From: Clostridia bacterium
Lineage (GTDB): Bacteria; Bacillota; Clostridia; Christensenellales; Aristaeellaceae
DNA: 64,000 nucleotides
NCBI GenBank assembly: GCA_017512985.1
Contig: JAFWEJ010000002.1
Location: 154,307 to 218,306 of the forward strand
Direction of reading: 5' to 3'
The position numbers and the translations under genes are program-made. Positions 34,915 through 43,790 of the stretch are shown here, one piece after another (positions within the stretch are counted from its first letter, which is position 1; each line of letters starts with the position of its first letter). A model generated the notes under the pieces. The model ran no database searches, had not been told where the DNA came from, and was given only the letters and a program-made list of their open reading frames with translations.

Positions 34915-35837
34915 AACAGTATGAATTTACCGCCAGAACCGAAGACGAAGCCGTAGAGCTGGGCCTTCAGGAGCTGGGCGTTTCCATCGCAGACGTCGAT
35001 GTACAGGTTGTGGAGGAAGGCAGCAAGGGCTTGTTCGGCCTGTTCGGTTCCCGTCCGGTGAAGATCCGGATGACGCTGAAGGATGTTGAGGAAGATCCGC
35101 TGGCCGACCTGCTGGAGGACAAAAAGCCGGCCCCCAAGGCGGAGAAGAAGGCTGAAAAGTCCGAAAAGAAAACCGAAAAGAAAGCCGAGAAGGCTGAGGA
35201 AAAGGCTGAGAAGAAAGCCGAGAAGAAGCCCGAAGCCAAGCCTGAAAAGAAAAAGGCCGAGAAGAAGCCTGAACCCAAAGAGGAAAAGAAGACAGAAGAA
35301 CCTGCCGGGAAACCCGTGAAGGCGGAGATCCGCCCGATGGAGAAGCCGGAAGTAACGATGATCCCCGCCGAAGAGCTGGCGGAGGATTCCCCCGCCGGGA
35401 TCGCGCACGCCTTCCTGATGGAGCTGACGAAGCTGATGGGCGTGGATGTGACCATTGACATGGGCACGGACGCTGAGGGCAATGTGTTCGGCTATATCAA
35501 CGGCGATACGCTGGGCATCCTGATCGGCCGCCGGGGCGAAACCCTGGACGCTGTACAGTACCTGACCAGCCTGAAGGTGAACCGGGGCCGCGACGGCTAT
35601 ACCCGCGTCACCCTGGATACGGAGAATTACCGCGCGAAGCGGGAGGACACCCTGATCCGCCTGGCCAACCGGATGGCGAACCGCGCGCTGCGCACCGGCC
35701 GCAAGGTGAGCCTGGAGCCCATGAATCCCTATGAGCGCCGGATCATCCACTACGCGCTGCAGCAGACGGACGGCGTGGATACGCATTCCGAGGGCGAAGA
35801 ACCGAACCGCCACGTTGTAATTACGCAAAAGAAGTAA
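34911..35837 (+). CDS. khpB: Jag/KhpB RNA-binding protein
   Basis: The 308-residue RNA-binding protein has a Jag-N domain (1-52), a Lys/Glu/Ala/Pro-rich linker (about 68-145, KKAEK-type units), a KH domain (about 170-235, with the GRRGETLD motif) and an R3H domain (about 240-305). KhpB partners KhpA in controlling envelope and division genes in other Gram-positives. The linker is longer than usual. The gene normally follows yidC, as here. Confidence 0.94.
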   Translation: MKQYEFTARTEDEAVELGLQELGVSIADVDVQVVEEGSKGLFGLFGSRPVKIRMTLKDVEEDPLADLLEDKKPAPKAEKKAEKSEKKTEKKAEKAEEKAEKKAEKKPEAKPEKKKAEKKPEPKEEKKTEEPAGKPVKAEIRPMEKPEVTMIPAEELAEDSPAGIAHAFLMELTKLMGVDVTIDMGTDAEGNVFGYINGDTLGILIGRRGETLDAVQYLTSLKVNRGRDGYTRVTLDTENYRAKREDTLIRLANRMANRALRTGRKVSLEPMNPYERRIIHYALQQTDGVDTHSEGEEPNRHVVITQKK

Positions 35838-35840
35838 TAT

Positions 35841-35910
35841 AGGGGCTTTCTGGGGATCAACGTTTCCCCGGCCTTCATCTGCCACTGGCAGCGGCCGTGA
35901 AAACGCCCCT
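35841..35910 (+). repeat. Structured intergenic element, family C copy 1
   Basis: Outer arms AGGGGC / GCCCCT enclose a GGGGA/TCCCC hairpin and a CTGCC-ACT-GGCAG hairpin. It lies between khpB and serS and has no T tract, so it is not a plain terminator. Confidence 0.6.
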
Positions 35911-35968
35911 CAACCCTTCGGACAAAATAGATTTAAGATTGTTGAATAATTAACCGGAGGATATAACT

Positions 35969-37249
35969 ATGTTGGATATCAATCTGCTCCGGAATGATCC
36001 GGACAAGGTCCGGGAGAACATCCGGAAAAAGTTCCAGGATGAAAAACTGCCGCTGGTGGACGAAGTGATCCGCATGGACCGGGAATTCCGGGACGCGATC
36101 CAGCAGGCGGACAGCCTGCGCAACAAGCGCAAGACCATCTCCAAGGAGATCGGCGCCCTGATGGGCAAAGGCCTGAAGGACGAAGCGGAACAGAAGAAAG
36201 CGGAAGTTGCCGCCATGGCGGATGAGCTTGCCGCACTGGAAGCGAAGGAAGAAGAGCTGAAGGCCGAGATCCGCAAGCGGATGCTGGTAATCCCGAACAT
36301 CATCGACGACAGCGTGCCGATCGGCAAGGACGACAGCGAGAACGTCGAGATCCAGCGCTACGGCGAGCCCGTGGTGCCGGAATGGGAGATCCCGTACCAT
36401 GTGGACATCATGGAGCGGCTGAGCGGCATCGACCTGGACGCGGCGCGCCGGACCAGCGGCAACGGGTTCTATTACCTGATGGGCGACATTGCCCGGCTGC
36501 ACAGCGCGATCCTGAGCTACGCCCGGGATTTCATGATCGACCGCGGTTTCACCTATGTGGTGCCTCCGTTCATGATCCACGGCAACGTGGTGACGGGCGT
36601 GATGAGCTTCGCTGAAATGGAAAACATGATGTACAAGATTGAGGGCGAGGACCTGTACCTGATCGGTACATCCGAGCATTCGATGATCGGCAAGTTCATT
36701 GACACGATCCTGGACGAGAGCGAACTGCCCCAGACGCTGACGAGCTACAGCCCCTGCTTCCGCAAGGAAGTGGGCGCCCACGGCATCGAGGAGCGGGGCG
36801 TGTACCGCATCCACCAGTTTGAAAAGCAGGAAATGATCGTGATCTGCAAGCCGGAGGAGAGTCCCATGTGGTTTGACAGGCTGTGGCAGAACACGGTGGA
36901 CTTCTTCCGCACGCTGGATATCCCGGTGCGCACGCTGGAGTGCTGCAGCGGCGACCTGGCGGACCTGAAGGTGAAGAGCCTGGACGTGGAAGCCTGGTCT
37001 CCCCGGCAGAAGAAGTACTTTGAGGTCGGCAGCTGCTCGAACCTGGGCGACGCACAGGCCCGCCGGCTGCAGATCCGCGTAAAGGGCGCGGACGGCAGCA
37101 AGTACCTGGCCCATACGCTGAACAACACCTGCGTGGCTCCGCCCCGTATGCTGATCGCCTTCCTGGAGAACAACCTGAAGGCCGACGGAACCGTCACGAT
37201 TCCCGAAGTGCTGCGTCCCTATATGGGATTCAAGGATCATATCGGGTGA
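35969..37249 (+). CDS. serS: Seryl-tRNA synthetase
   Basis: Charges tRNA-Ser. The 426-residue class II enzyme has the N-terminal coiled-coil arm (about 30-105) that grips the tRNA and motif 2/3 regions with CFRKEVGAHG, VYRIHQFEKQE and NNTCVAPPRMLIAFLEN. No T-box was found in the 131-base leader. In many relatives mnmE would follow jag; here serS does. Confidence 0.97.
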   Translation: MLDINLLRNDPDKVRENIRKKFQDEKLPLVDEVIRMDREFRDAIQQADSLRNKRKTISKEIGALMGKGLKDEAEQKKAEVAAMADELAALEAKEEELKAEIRKRMLVIPNIIDDSVPIGKDDSENVEIQRYGEPVVPEWEIPYHVDIMERLSGIDLDAARRTSGNGFYYLMGDIARLHSAILSYARDFMIDRGFTYVVPPFMIHGNVVTGVMSFAEMENMMYKIEGEDLYLIGTSEHSMIGKFIDTILDESELPQTLTSYSPCFRKEVGAHGIEERGVYRIHQFEKQEMIVICKPEESPMWFDRLWQNTVDFFRTLDIPVRTLECCSGDLADLKVKSLDVEAWSPRQKKYFEVGSCSNLGDAQARRLQIRVKGADGSKYLAHTLNNTCVAPPRMLIAFLENNLKADGTVTIPEVLRPYMGFKDHIG

Positions 37250-37338
37250 ACCTCTGACGACCGCCAGTGGCGGATATTTCGTCAGAGGTGAAGTCAATCG
37301 AAACAAGCGAGCTGCCCGGTGGGCAGTCGCGCCGATTG
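37250..37338 (+). repeat. Structured intergenic element, family C copy 2
   Basis: Two nested hairpins. The first has arms ACCTCTGACGA / TCGTCAGAGGT (37250-37260, 37279-37289) with inner CCGCC-AGT-GGCGG. The second has CAATCG / CGATTG with inner CTGCCC-GGT-GGGCAG. It starts directly at the serS stop. Confidence 0.7.
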
Positions 37339-37366
37339 AGATTGCGGATACAGCGAGGGAACTGAG

Positions 37367-38281
37367 ATGTCAGAAGAGAAAAAGAAGGGTTTGTTTGCCC
37401 GGCTCCGGGAAGGCCTGAGCAAGACCCGGGGCAACATGACTGAGAAAGTCGACGACATGGTCCGGGAAAACCGGAAGATTGACGACGACTTTTATGAAGA
37501 ACTGGAAGACATCCTGCTCATGGCGGACTGCGGCCTGAAAGCGACCGAAACGATCGTGGACGAGCTCCGCGGCCGGGTGAAGGCCGGGAAGGTCAAGGAC
37601 GCTGCCGAGGCGCGGGAGATGCTCAAGCAGATCATGATTGAGCAGATGGACGTCCCGCGGCCGCCGCTGAAGTGGCCCATGGTGATGCTGATCGTCGGTG
37701 TGAACGGCGTGGGCAAAACCACGACCATCGGGAAGCTGGCGCTGCGCTTCCAGGCCATCGGCCGGAAGGTCATGCTGTGCGCGGGAGACACCTTCCGCGC
37801 GGCCGCGGCGGAGCAGCTGACGGTCTGGGCGGAACGCGCCCGCGTGCCGATCGTGAAGCACGCGGAGGGTGCGGACCCGGCGGCGGTGGTGTTTGACGCT
37901 ATCAAATCCGCCAAGGCCCAGGGCGCCGACCTGCTGATCATCGATACCGCCGGGCGGCTGCACAACAAGAAGAACCTGATGGACGAACTGAACAAGATCC
38001 GCCGGGTGATCGACCGGGAGTATCCGGAAGCGGATACCCGCTGCATCCTGGTGCTGGACGCCACGACGGGCCAGAACGGCCTGATGCAGGCCAGGGCCTT
38101 CAAGGAGGTCGCCGAGATCGGCGGCATCATCCTGTCGAAGCTGGACGGCACCGCCAAGGGCGGCATCGCGCTGGCGATCCGGCAGGAGCTGGAAGTGCCG
38201 GTGTGGTATATCGGCGTGGGCGAGGGTATTGACGACCTGCAACCCTTCAACGCGAAAGAATTTGTGGAAGCACTGTTTTGA
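37367..38281 (+). CDS. ftsY: Signal recognition particle receptor FtsY
   Basis: SRP receptor GTPase for co-translational membrane targeting. The 304-residue NG domain has GVNGVGKTTTIGKLA (G1), DTAGRLHNK (G3) and SKLDGTAKGG (G4-G5). The N-terminal acidic A domain is almost absent, as in many Gram-positives. ftsY is usually beside ffh or smc; here it is between serS and glyS. Confidence 0.96.
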   Translation: MSEEKKKGLFARLREGLSKTRGNMTEKVDDMVRENRKIDDDFYEELEDILLMADCGLKATETIVDELRGRVKAGKVKDAAEAREMLKQIMIEQMDVPRPPLKWPMVMLIVGVNGVGKTTTIGKLALRFQAIGRKVMLCAGDTFRAAAAEQLTVWAERARVPIVKHAEGADPAAVVFDAIKSAKAQGADLLIIDTAGRLHNKKNLMDELNKIRRVIDREYPEADTRCILVLDATTGQNGLMQARAFKEVAEIGGIILSKLDGTAKGGIALAIRQELEVPVWYIGVGEGIDDLQPFNAKEFVEALF

Positions 38282-38292
38282 TTTAGTATGAG

Positions 38293-38425
38293 ATCCCTCC
38301 GCTCCGCCTGCGGCTCCGGTCGGGATAACCTTCCTCTGTGTGTCACTTCGAGGTTCGGAACGCCCGGAGAAAGAGCCAGTGGCTCTTTCTCAGTGGAGAA
38401 CGGGCGGAAGCCCCGAGCAAAGTGA
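38293..38425 (+). repeat. Structured intergenic element, family C copy 3
   Basis: Fills most of the 183-base ftsY-glyS gap. An imperfect hairpin (ATCCC 38293 / GGGAT 38326) is followed by a nested one: TCACTT (38343) / AAGTGA (38425), CGCCCG / CGGGCG, and a perfect inner 11-base stem GAGAAAGAGCC-AGT-GGCTCTTTCTC (38367-38391). Confidence 0.7.
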
Positions 38426-38464
38426 AACGGAGTTGAAAATTCTCATGATAGGGAGGACAAACAT

Positions 38465-39844
38465 ATGGGCGAACTGACAATGGACAAGCTGGTGGCACTG
38501 TGCAAGAACCGCGGCTTTATTTTCGCGGGCTCCGAGATCTACGGCGGCCTGGCAAACACCTGGGACTACGGCCCGCTGGGTGTTGAATTCAAGAACAACG
38601 TCAAGAAGGCCTGGTGGCAGAAGTTTGTGCAGGAGAGCAAGTATAATACGGGCCTCGACTGCGCGATCCTGATGAACCGGGAAGTCTGGGTGGCCAGCGG
38701 CCATGTGGGCGGCTTCAACGATCCGCTGATGGACTGCAAAGCCTGCAAGGCCCGCTTCCGCGCGGACAAGCTGATTGAGGACTTCACCGAGGGCGCGGAG
38801 ACCGGCGACGGCTGGAGCAACGCCGAACTGGAGAAGTTCATTTCCGAGCACGACATCGTCTGCCCGGTCTGCGGCAAGAAGGATTTCACCGGCATCCGCC
38901 AGTTTAACCTGATGTTCAAGACCTTCGCGGGCGTGAACGAGGACAGCGCGAACGAAATCTACCTGCGGCCTGAGACCGCCCAGGGCATCTTCGTAAACTT
39001 CCAGAACGCGATGCGGACCACCCGGAAAAAGCTGCCGGCGGGTATCGCCCAGATCGGCAAGAGCTTCCGGAATGAAATTACGCCCGGAAACTTCATCTTC
39101 CGCGTCCGCGAGTTTGAGCAGATGGAACTGGAGTTCTTCTGCAAGCCCGGCGAGGACCTGGAGTGGTTCAACTACTGGCGCGGATTCTGCCGTGACTGGC
39201 TGCTGAGCCTGGGTATCAGGGAAGAGAGCCTGCGGCTGCGCGACCATGAACCGGAGAAGCTGGCCTTCTATTCCAAGGCGACGACGGACTTCGAGTTCCT
39301 GTTCCCCTTCGGCTGGGGCGAACTGTGGGGCGTGGCGGACCGGACCGACTACGACCTGACCCAGCACCAGGAGCACAGCGGCAAGAGCATGGAATATCTT
39401 GACCCGGTGACGAACGAGAAGTACATCCCGTACTGCATCGAGCCCTCCCTGGGCGTGGACCGCATGGTCCTGGCCTTCCTGTGCAACGCCTACGACGAGC
39501 AGGAGCTCGAAGGCGGCGACGTCCGCACGGTGCTGCACCTGCATCCCGCACTGGCGCCCTACAAGGCCGCGGTGCTGCCCCTGCAGAAGAACAAGCTGGG
39601 CGCCCTGGCCTCTGAGATCCACGCGGAACTTACCAAGTACTTCCCTGTGGAATACGATGAGACCGGCTCCATCGGCAAGCGCTACCGCCGCCAGGACGAA
39701 ATCGGCACGCCCTTCAGCATCTGCGTGGACTTCGAGACCGAGGAGACCCAGACGGTCACCATCCGCGACCGCGATACCATGGAGCAGGTGCGGATCCCGA
39801 TCAGCGAAGTACGCAAGTATATCGAAGACCGGATGCGGTTCTGA
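38465..39844 (+). CDS. glyS: Glycyl-tRNA synthetase, homodimeric type
   Basis: Charges tRNA-Gly. The 459-residue protein is the alpha2 type, not the glyQ/glyS tetramer: it begins [20 protein letters not shown] and has class II motif 2 (FRNEITP...[12 protein letters not shown]) and motif 3 ([10 protein letters not shown]). Two cysteine pairs (CKAC and CPVC, about 97-142) form a zinc insert. GGGAGG precedes the ATG. No T-box is seen upstream. Confidence 0.97.
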   Translation: MGELTMDKLVALCKNRGFIFAGSEIYGGLANTWDYGPLGVEFKNNVKKAWWQKFVQESKYNTGLDCAILMNREVWVASGHVGGFNDPLMDCKACKARFRADKLIEDFTEGAETGDGWSNAELEKFISEHDIVCPVCGKKDFTGIRQFNLMFKTFAGVNEDSANEIYLRPETAQGIFVNFQNAMRTTRKKLPAGIAQIGKSFRNEITPGNFIFRVREFEQMELEFFCKPGEDLEWFNYWRGFCRDWLLSLGIREESLRLRDHEPEKLAFYSKATTDFEFLFPFGWGELWGVADRTDYDLTQHQEHSGKSMEYLDPVTNEKYIPYCIEPSLGVDRMVLAFLCNAYDEQELEGGDVRTVLHLHPALAPYKAAVLPLQKNKLGALASEIHAELTKYFPVEYDETGSIGKRYRRQDEIGTPFSICVDFETEETQTVTIRDRDTMEQVRIPISEVRKYIEDRMRF

Positions 39845-39855
39845 TGAGACACAGC

Positions 39856-39890
39856 AGCCGGCTGCCGATAAAAGGCAGCCGGCTTTCGTC
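39856..39890 (+). terminator. Terminator after glyS
   Basis: An 11-base stem AGCCGGCTGCC / GGCAGCCGGCT with loop GATAAAA and a short TTTCGTC tail. Confidence 0.75.
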
Positions 39891-39973
39891 TGGCCCCTGT
39901 TCTGTTTTCCATTGACAAAAGGGCACAAAACAGCGAATATATTTGCTGTACGGATATAACGCGGAAACGCGCC

Positions 39974-40606
39974 ATGCCGGCGGAACCAGGGCTTTCAGCA
40001 AAACGGGACGAAAGGGAAACAGTCATACTTTTATCACCCATCATGATCAATGAGGTATTATCAGCATTAAATTCCATATCAGTGGACTTCTTCATGGTAT
40101 GTATCGTATACATATCCCTGCTGATATACATCATCCTGGAGCGTAAGGGAAAGAAGCCCGCATGGCAGCTTCCCGCCATGCTGCTCCTGTACGCCGTGGT
40201 CTACGGCTATGTCGTGTTTTACAGGGTCCGGTATAACCGTCCTTTTGCCATCCTTGTTCCGTTCTGGTCCTACTACCGGGTGATCCGGATGGGGCTGTGC
40301 TCTCCCGCCTGGTGGCTGGCCCGCGAGATCATCCAGAACATCCTTCTGTACATCCCCCTCGGCATGGTGCTGGCCTGCGCCTTCAGAAAGCGCCGCCTTC
40401 TTTATCCCCTGCTCACAAGCATCCTGCTGTCATTCCTGACGGAGATCATCCAGTATTATACCCGGACTGGCATAGCCGAATTCGACGACATCTTCAACAA
40501 CATCCTGGGCTGCCTGGCCGGTTCCCTGATCATCCTGGCTACATGGAAGAGGATATACAGGAAAGAAAAGATCCCCGGCAATATCCCGGAAGAAGAAACC
40601 ATCTGA
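39974..40606 (+). CDS. VanZ family membrane protein
   Basis: Up to 210 residues with four to five hydrophobic segments. The FWSYY, EIIQNILLYIPLG and EIIQYYTRTGIAEFDDIFNNILG segments are typical of VanZ-like proteins, whose function is poorly known (some give low-level teicoplanin resistance). The start is unsure: the ATG at 39974 has only a weak binding site, and an ATG at 40043 would begin closer to the first membrane helix. A TTGACA at 39912 with GAATAT 17 bases on may be its promoter. Confidence 0.82.
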   Translation: MPAEPGLSAKRDERETVILLSPIMINEVLSALNSISVDFFMVCIVYISLLIYIILERKGKKPAWQLPAMLLLYAVVYGYVVFYRVRYNRPFAILVPFWSYYRVIRMGLCSPAWWLAREIIQNILLYIPLGMVLACAFRKRRLLYPLLTSILLSFLTEIIQYYTRTGIAEFDDIFNNILGCLAGSLIILATWKRIYRKEKIPGNIPEEETI

Positions 40607-40669
40607 CAACAAAGCGGAGCTGCCGCTTCCGTTCTGTCTGACCCCAATGACACAAGGAGGAATAATGCC

Positions 40670-41560
40670 ATGTCAATCTTTACCGGCTGCGGAACAGCCC
40701 TGATCACTCCCTTCAAAAACAACGAAGTAGACTATCCTGCCCTGGACAATCTGGTGGAAAGCCAGATTGCCGCAGGCGTGGATGCCCTGATTGCCGCCGG
40801 AACCACCGGCGAACCGGCCACCATGACCTGGGAGGAGCACCTGAACGTGATCCGCCGGGTGGTGGATGTAGCCCACGGCCGGGTACCGGTGATTGCAGGT
40901 ACCGGCTCCAACTGCACCCGGGAAGCCGTGGACGCCGCCCGGATGTCCAAACAGTTCGGCGCAGACGCCCAGCTGGTGGTCACCCCCTATTATAACAAGA
41001 CCAGCCAGGAGGGCCTGATCGCTCATTTCCATGCGATCGCGGACGCAGCCACCCTCCCGGTGATCGTCTACAACGTGCCTGCCCGTACCGGCATCAACAT
41101 CGGGCCGGAAGCCCTGGCAGCCATCTGTGTCCATCCGAACATCACCGCCGTGAAGGAAGCAAGCAGTGACGTGGGCCAGGCACTGGAAAAGATGCGCCTG
41201 GTGGGGGACGAAGCTGATTTCTACTGCGGCAACGACGACATTGCCGTCCCGATGATTACCTGCGGCTACAAAGGCCTGATCTCCGTGGTTTCCAACGTGG
41301 CTCCGAAGGAAACCACCCAAATGGTGCACGCCGCCCTGGAAGGCAACAACAAGGAAGCGGCAGCCCTCCAGCTGAGACTTCTTCCCCTGATCAACGCCCT
41401 GTTCTGCGAAACCAGCCCCATCCCCTGCAAGGCAGCTATGGCCGCCCTGGGCATGTGCGAAGACGAAGTCCGCCTGCCTCTGGTTCCCATGCAGCAGCGC
41501 AACCGCCCGAAGCTCTACCAGGCCATGAAGGATCTGGGATTGCCGGTGACGGCTGAATGA
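40670..41560 (+). CDS. dapA: 4-Hydroxy-tetrahydrodipicolinate synthase
   Basis: First committed step of lysine/diaminopimelate synthesis, condensing pyruvate with aspartate semialdehyde. The 296-residue TIM-barrel enzyme has GTTGEPATM, the catalytic Tyr in VYNVPARTG and the Schiff-base Lys in ITAVKEASSD. It is a single gene with AAGGAGG before the ATG and a terminator after it; no dapB is near. Confidence 0.95.
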   Translation: MSIFTGCGTALITPFKNNEVDYPALDNLVESQIAAGVDALIAAGTTGEPATMTWEEHLNVIRRVVDVAHGRVPVIAGTGSNCTREAVDAARMSKQFGADAQLVVTPYYNKTSQEGLIAHFHAIADAATLPVIVYNVPARTGINIGPEALAAICVHPNITAVKEASSDVGQALEKMRLVGDEADFYCGNDDIAVPMITCGYKGLISVVSNVAPKETTQMVHAALEGNNKEAAALQLRLLPLINALFCETSPIPCKAAMAALGMCEDEVRLPLVPMQQRNRPKLYQAMKDLGLPVTAE

Positions 41561-41570
41561 GACATCCCCG

Positions 41571-41597
41571 GGGAGCAGCGGCGCTGCTCCCTTTTTT
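41571..41597 (+). terminator. Terminator after dapA
   Basis: GGGAGCAGC and GCTGCTCCC around GGC, followed by T6. Confidence 0.92.
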
Positions 41598-41657
41598 CTG
41601 CATTTCTGTAACCCCGGCAACACCCGGGCAAATCCGGCAAGGGGTAATAAAGTAAGC

Positions 41658-41687
41658 TTGCGTTCCCGGGCAGGGTTGGAGTAAGAT
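41658..41687 (+). promoter_or_regulatory. Possible promoter of the MBL-hemZ pair
   Basis: TTGCGT (41658-41663) and TAAGAT (41682-41687) with an 18-base spacer, 21 bases before the ATG. Confidence 0.5.
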
Positions 41688-41708
41688 GTGAGCCGGAAGG
41701 TGATGCAG

Positions 41709-42269
41709 ATGCAGATCGACGAGCTGACGGTGGGCCTGGTGCAGACCTGCTGTTATATCCTGGGCAGGGAAGGCGGGCGGGAATGCATTGTGATTGATCC
41801 GGGCGCCGAGGCGGCGCGGATCCGGAAGGCGGTCGGAGGCAGAAAGATCGCGGCGATCCTGCTGACCCACGGGCATTTTGACCATATCGGGGCGGTGAGG
41901 GAGCTGATGGATCCGGATACGAAGCTGGTTATCCATGCACTGGACGCTCCGATGCTGAGTGATCCGGAACTGAACGCAGGAAAAGGGCTGCTCAGGCGGG
42001 ATATTACCGCGCCGGACGCCACAGACCTGGTGAAGGAAGGCGACGAACTGGATCTGGCCGGGCTGAAGGTGAAGGTGCTGCATACACCCGGGCATACGCC
42101 GGGAAGCGTATGCTACCTGATCGAAGGCGAACTGTTCACCGGCGATACGATGTTTGAATACGGCTGGGGCAGGACGGACCTGCCCGGCGGAAACGACGAA
42201 CAGATGATGAGATCGCTGCGGCGCCTGGCGCCGCTGGTGCGGGAAAAGGGACTGCACGCGGGACATTGA
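41709..42269 (+). CDS. MBL-fold metallohydrolase, C-terminus shortened
   Basis: A 186-residue glyoxalase II-like hydrolase with the metal motif THGHFDHIG, HTPGHTPGS and GDTMF. Relatives end with a PGHG-type metal-binding His and 15-25 more residues; here the protein stops right after HAGH, and a heptamer repeat starts at the next base. The substrate is unknown. ATG 41709 is 8 bases after GGAAGG; an ATG six bases earlier is too close. In Clostridia this gene often lies between dtd and hemZ; here it precedes hemZ. Confidence 0.87.
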   Translation: MQIDELTVGLVQTCCYILGREGGRECIVIDPGAEAARIRKAVGGRKIAAILLTHGHFDHIGAVRELMDPDTKLVIHALDAPMLSDPELNAGKGLLRRDITAPDATDLVKEGDELDLAGLKVKVLHTPGHTPGSVCYLIEGELFTGDTMFEYGWGRTDLPGGNDEQMMRSLRRLAPLVREKGLHAGH

Positions 42270-42299
42270 CATAATTCGCAATTCATAATTATGAATGGA
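42270..42299. repeat. Heptamer repeat tract at the MBL gene stop
   Basis: ATAATTCGCAATTCATAATTATG-type units begin immediately after the stop codon. Confidence 0.75.
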
Positions 42300-42316
42300 T
42301 AATGAAGGAACAGGGA

Positions 42317-43774
42317 ATGTCAGAGGTTGATGGATACCTGGAGACCATTGAGCCGGAGTTAAGGGTTTTAACCCGGCTTTTTGGCTATCCGGAAAGCGTA
42401 TGGGATGAACCGAAAAAGTTCGTCCCCCTTGCGGAAGAGCAGGACGGTTTGTTCCGCATTGCTTTTGAGGCGGACGGACACCGCGCGGAGCGCACCGCTC
42501 CCGCGCCGGATGATCCGGACGGGCGCATCCGCACCCTCCACCGCCGCCGCGCCGCAAGGCGCCTGTGCAAGCAGACGCTCTATGACCTCCTGCGGGAGAT
42601 GACCGGCATCCGGCCGCCCTGGGGCAGCCTGACCGGCGTCCGCCCGACCCACCTGATGCTGGAAGCCCTGAAGGAGGGCCTGAACCCGGAAGAAGCAATC
42701 CGCCGCCTGGTCACGGACTTTGACGTCGCTCCGGACCGCGCCGCGCTGCTGGCGGAAATCGCCGAAGCGCAGGGAAAGCTGCCCCTGCCCGGGGATGAAT
42801 GGATGGACGTCTACATCGGCATCCCGTTCTGCACGACGCGCTGCGCCTACTGTTCCTTCTCCTCCGGGGAAATCGGGGACGGCAGCCTGGTGCAGCCGTA
42901 TATGGACGCCCTGGCGCGGGAGATGCACGCCTGCGCGGAGATCCTGAAAGACAGCGGACGGAAACTGCGCGCCCTGTATGTGGGCGGCGGCACGCCGACC
43001 GCCCTTCCGCAGGACGCTTTTGAGCGCCTGATGGCGGAGACCGTCTCCTGCTTTCCCGGCGCCGTGGAATACACGGTGGAAGCCGGACGACCGGATACCC
43101 TGACGAGGGAGAAGCTCCGGGCGATCAAAAGCGCCGGCATCCGCAGGATCTCCATCAACCCCCAGACCATGAACGACCGGACGCTGCAGGTCATCGGCCG
43201 GGCGCATACCGCGCAGCAGGTGCGGGACGCCTACGCCCTGGCGCGGGAGGAGGAGATTCCGCACATCAACATGGATGTGATCGCGGGCCTGCCCGGGGAA
43301 AATGAAAAGGACTTCGCCTGTACCATGGACGAAGCCCTGGAACTAAAGCCGGAAAGCCTGACTGTGCATACCCTGGCAATCAAGCGGTCGTCCAGGATGA
43401 GCCTGGAGAACCATCCCCTGCCGGACGGGGACATGACTGCCCGTATGGTGGAAGCGGGCCGGGAAACCGCCCGCGCACTGGGCATGAAGCCGTATTACCT
43501 GTATAAGCAGAAATATATGGCCGGAAACCTGGAGAACACGGGTTACGCCCTGCCGGGACACGCCTGCCTGTATAATGTGGATATCATGGAGGAGACCAGC
43601 CATATCCTCGCCATGGGCGCCGGCGGGATCTCCAAGCGGATCTTTCCGGAGGAAGGGCATATTGAGCGGGCACCGAATGTGAGCAATATCCACGATTACC
43701 TTACCCGGACGGATGAGATGATAAAGCGGAAAAAAGAACTTTTCCTGGAACAGGACATGAAAAAAGCGTTCTGA
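42317..43774 (+). CDS. hemZ: Coproporphyrinogen dehydrogenase HemZ-like radical SAM protein
   Basis: Oxygen-independent coproporphyrinogen oxidase family. The roughly 485-residue protein has an N-terminal HemZ-specific region (about 1-155) and a radical SAM domain with PFCTTRCAYCSF and VGGGTPTAL. Members may also be heme chaperones, so the reaction is not certain. ATG 42317 follows AAGGAA by 6 bases; an ATG at 42302 lies on the binding site. The last codons KKAF and stop are part of the shared terminator palindrome. Confidence 0.9.
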   Translation: MSEVDGYLETIEPELRVLTRLFGYPESVWDEPKKFVPLAEEQDGLFRIAFEADGHRAERTAPAPDDPDGRIRTLHRRRAARRLCKQTLYDLLREMTGIRPPWGSLTGVRPTHLMLEALKEGLNPEEAIRRLVTDFDVAPDRAALLAEIAEAQGKLPLPGDEWMDVYIGIPFCTTRCAYCSFSSGEIGDGSLVQPYMDALAREMHACAEILKDSGRKLRALYVGGGTPTALPQDAFERLMAETVSCFPGAVEYTVEAGRPDTLTREKLRAIKSAGIRRISINPQTMNDRTLQVIGRAHTAQQVRDAYALAREEEIPHINMDVIAGLPGENEKDFACTMDEALELKPESLTVHTLAIKRSSRMSLENHPLPDGDMTARMVEAGRETARALGMKPYYLYKQKYMAGNLENTGYALPGHACLYNVDIMEETSHILAMGAGGISKRIFPEEGHIERAPNVSNIHDYLTRTDEMIKRKKELFLEQDMKKAF

Positions 43775-43790
43775 GATCAGAACGCTTTTT
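43760..43790. terminator. Bidirectional terminator inside two coding ends
   Basis: A palindrome of A tract, AGCGTTCTGA, GA, TCAGAACGCT and T tract. It contains the stop codons of both hemZ (43772-43774) and dtd (43777-43779) and encodes Lys-Ala-Phe-stop on both strands. Confidence 0.92.

Noticed and set aside
35838-35968. T-box leader before serS, and similarly before glyS at 38282-38464
   Set aside because: No T-box sequence (TGGNACCGCG type) or specifier stem. The gaps contain family C hairpins.
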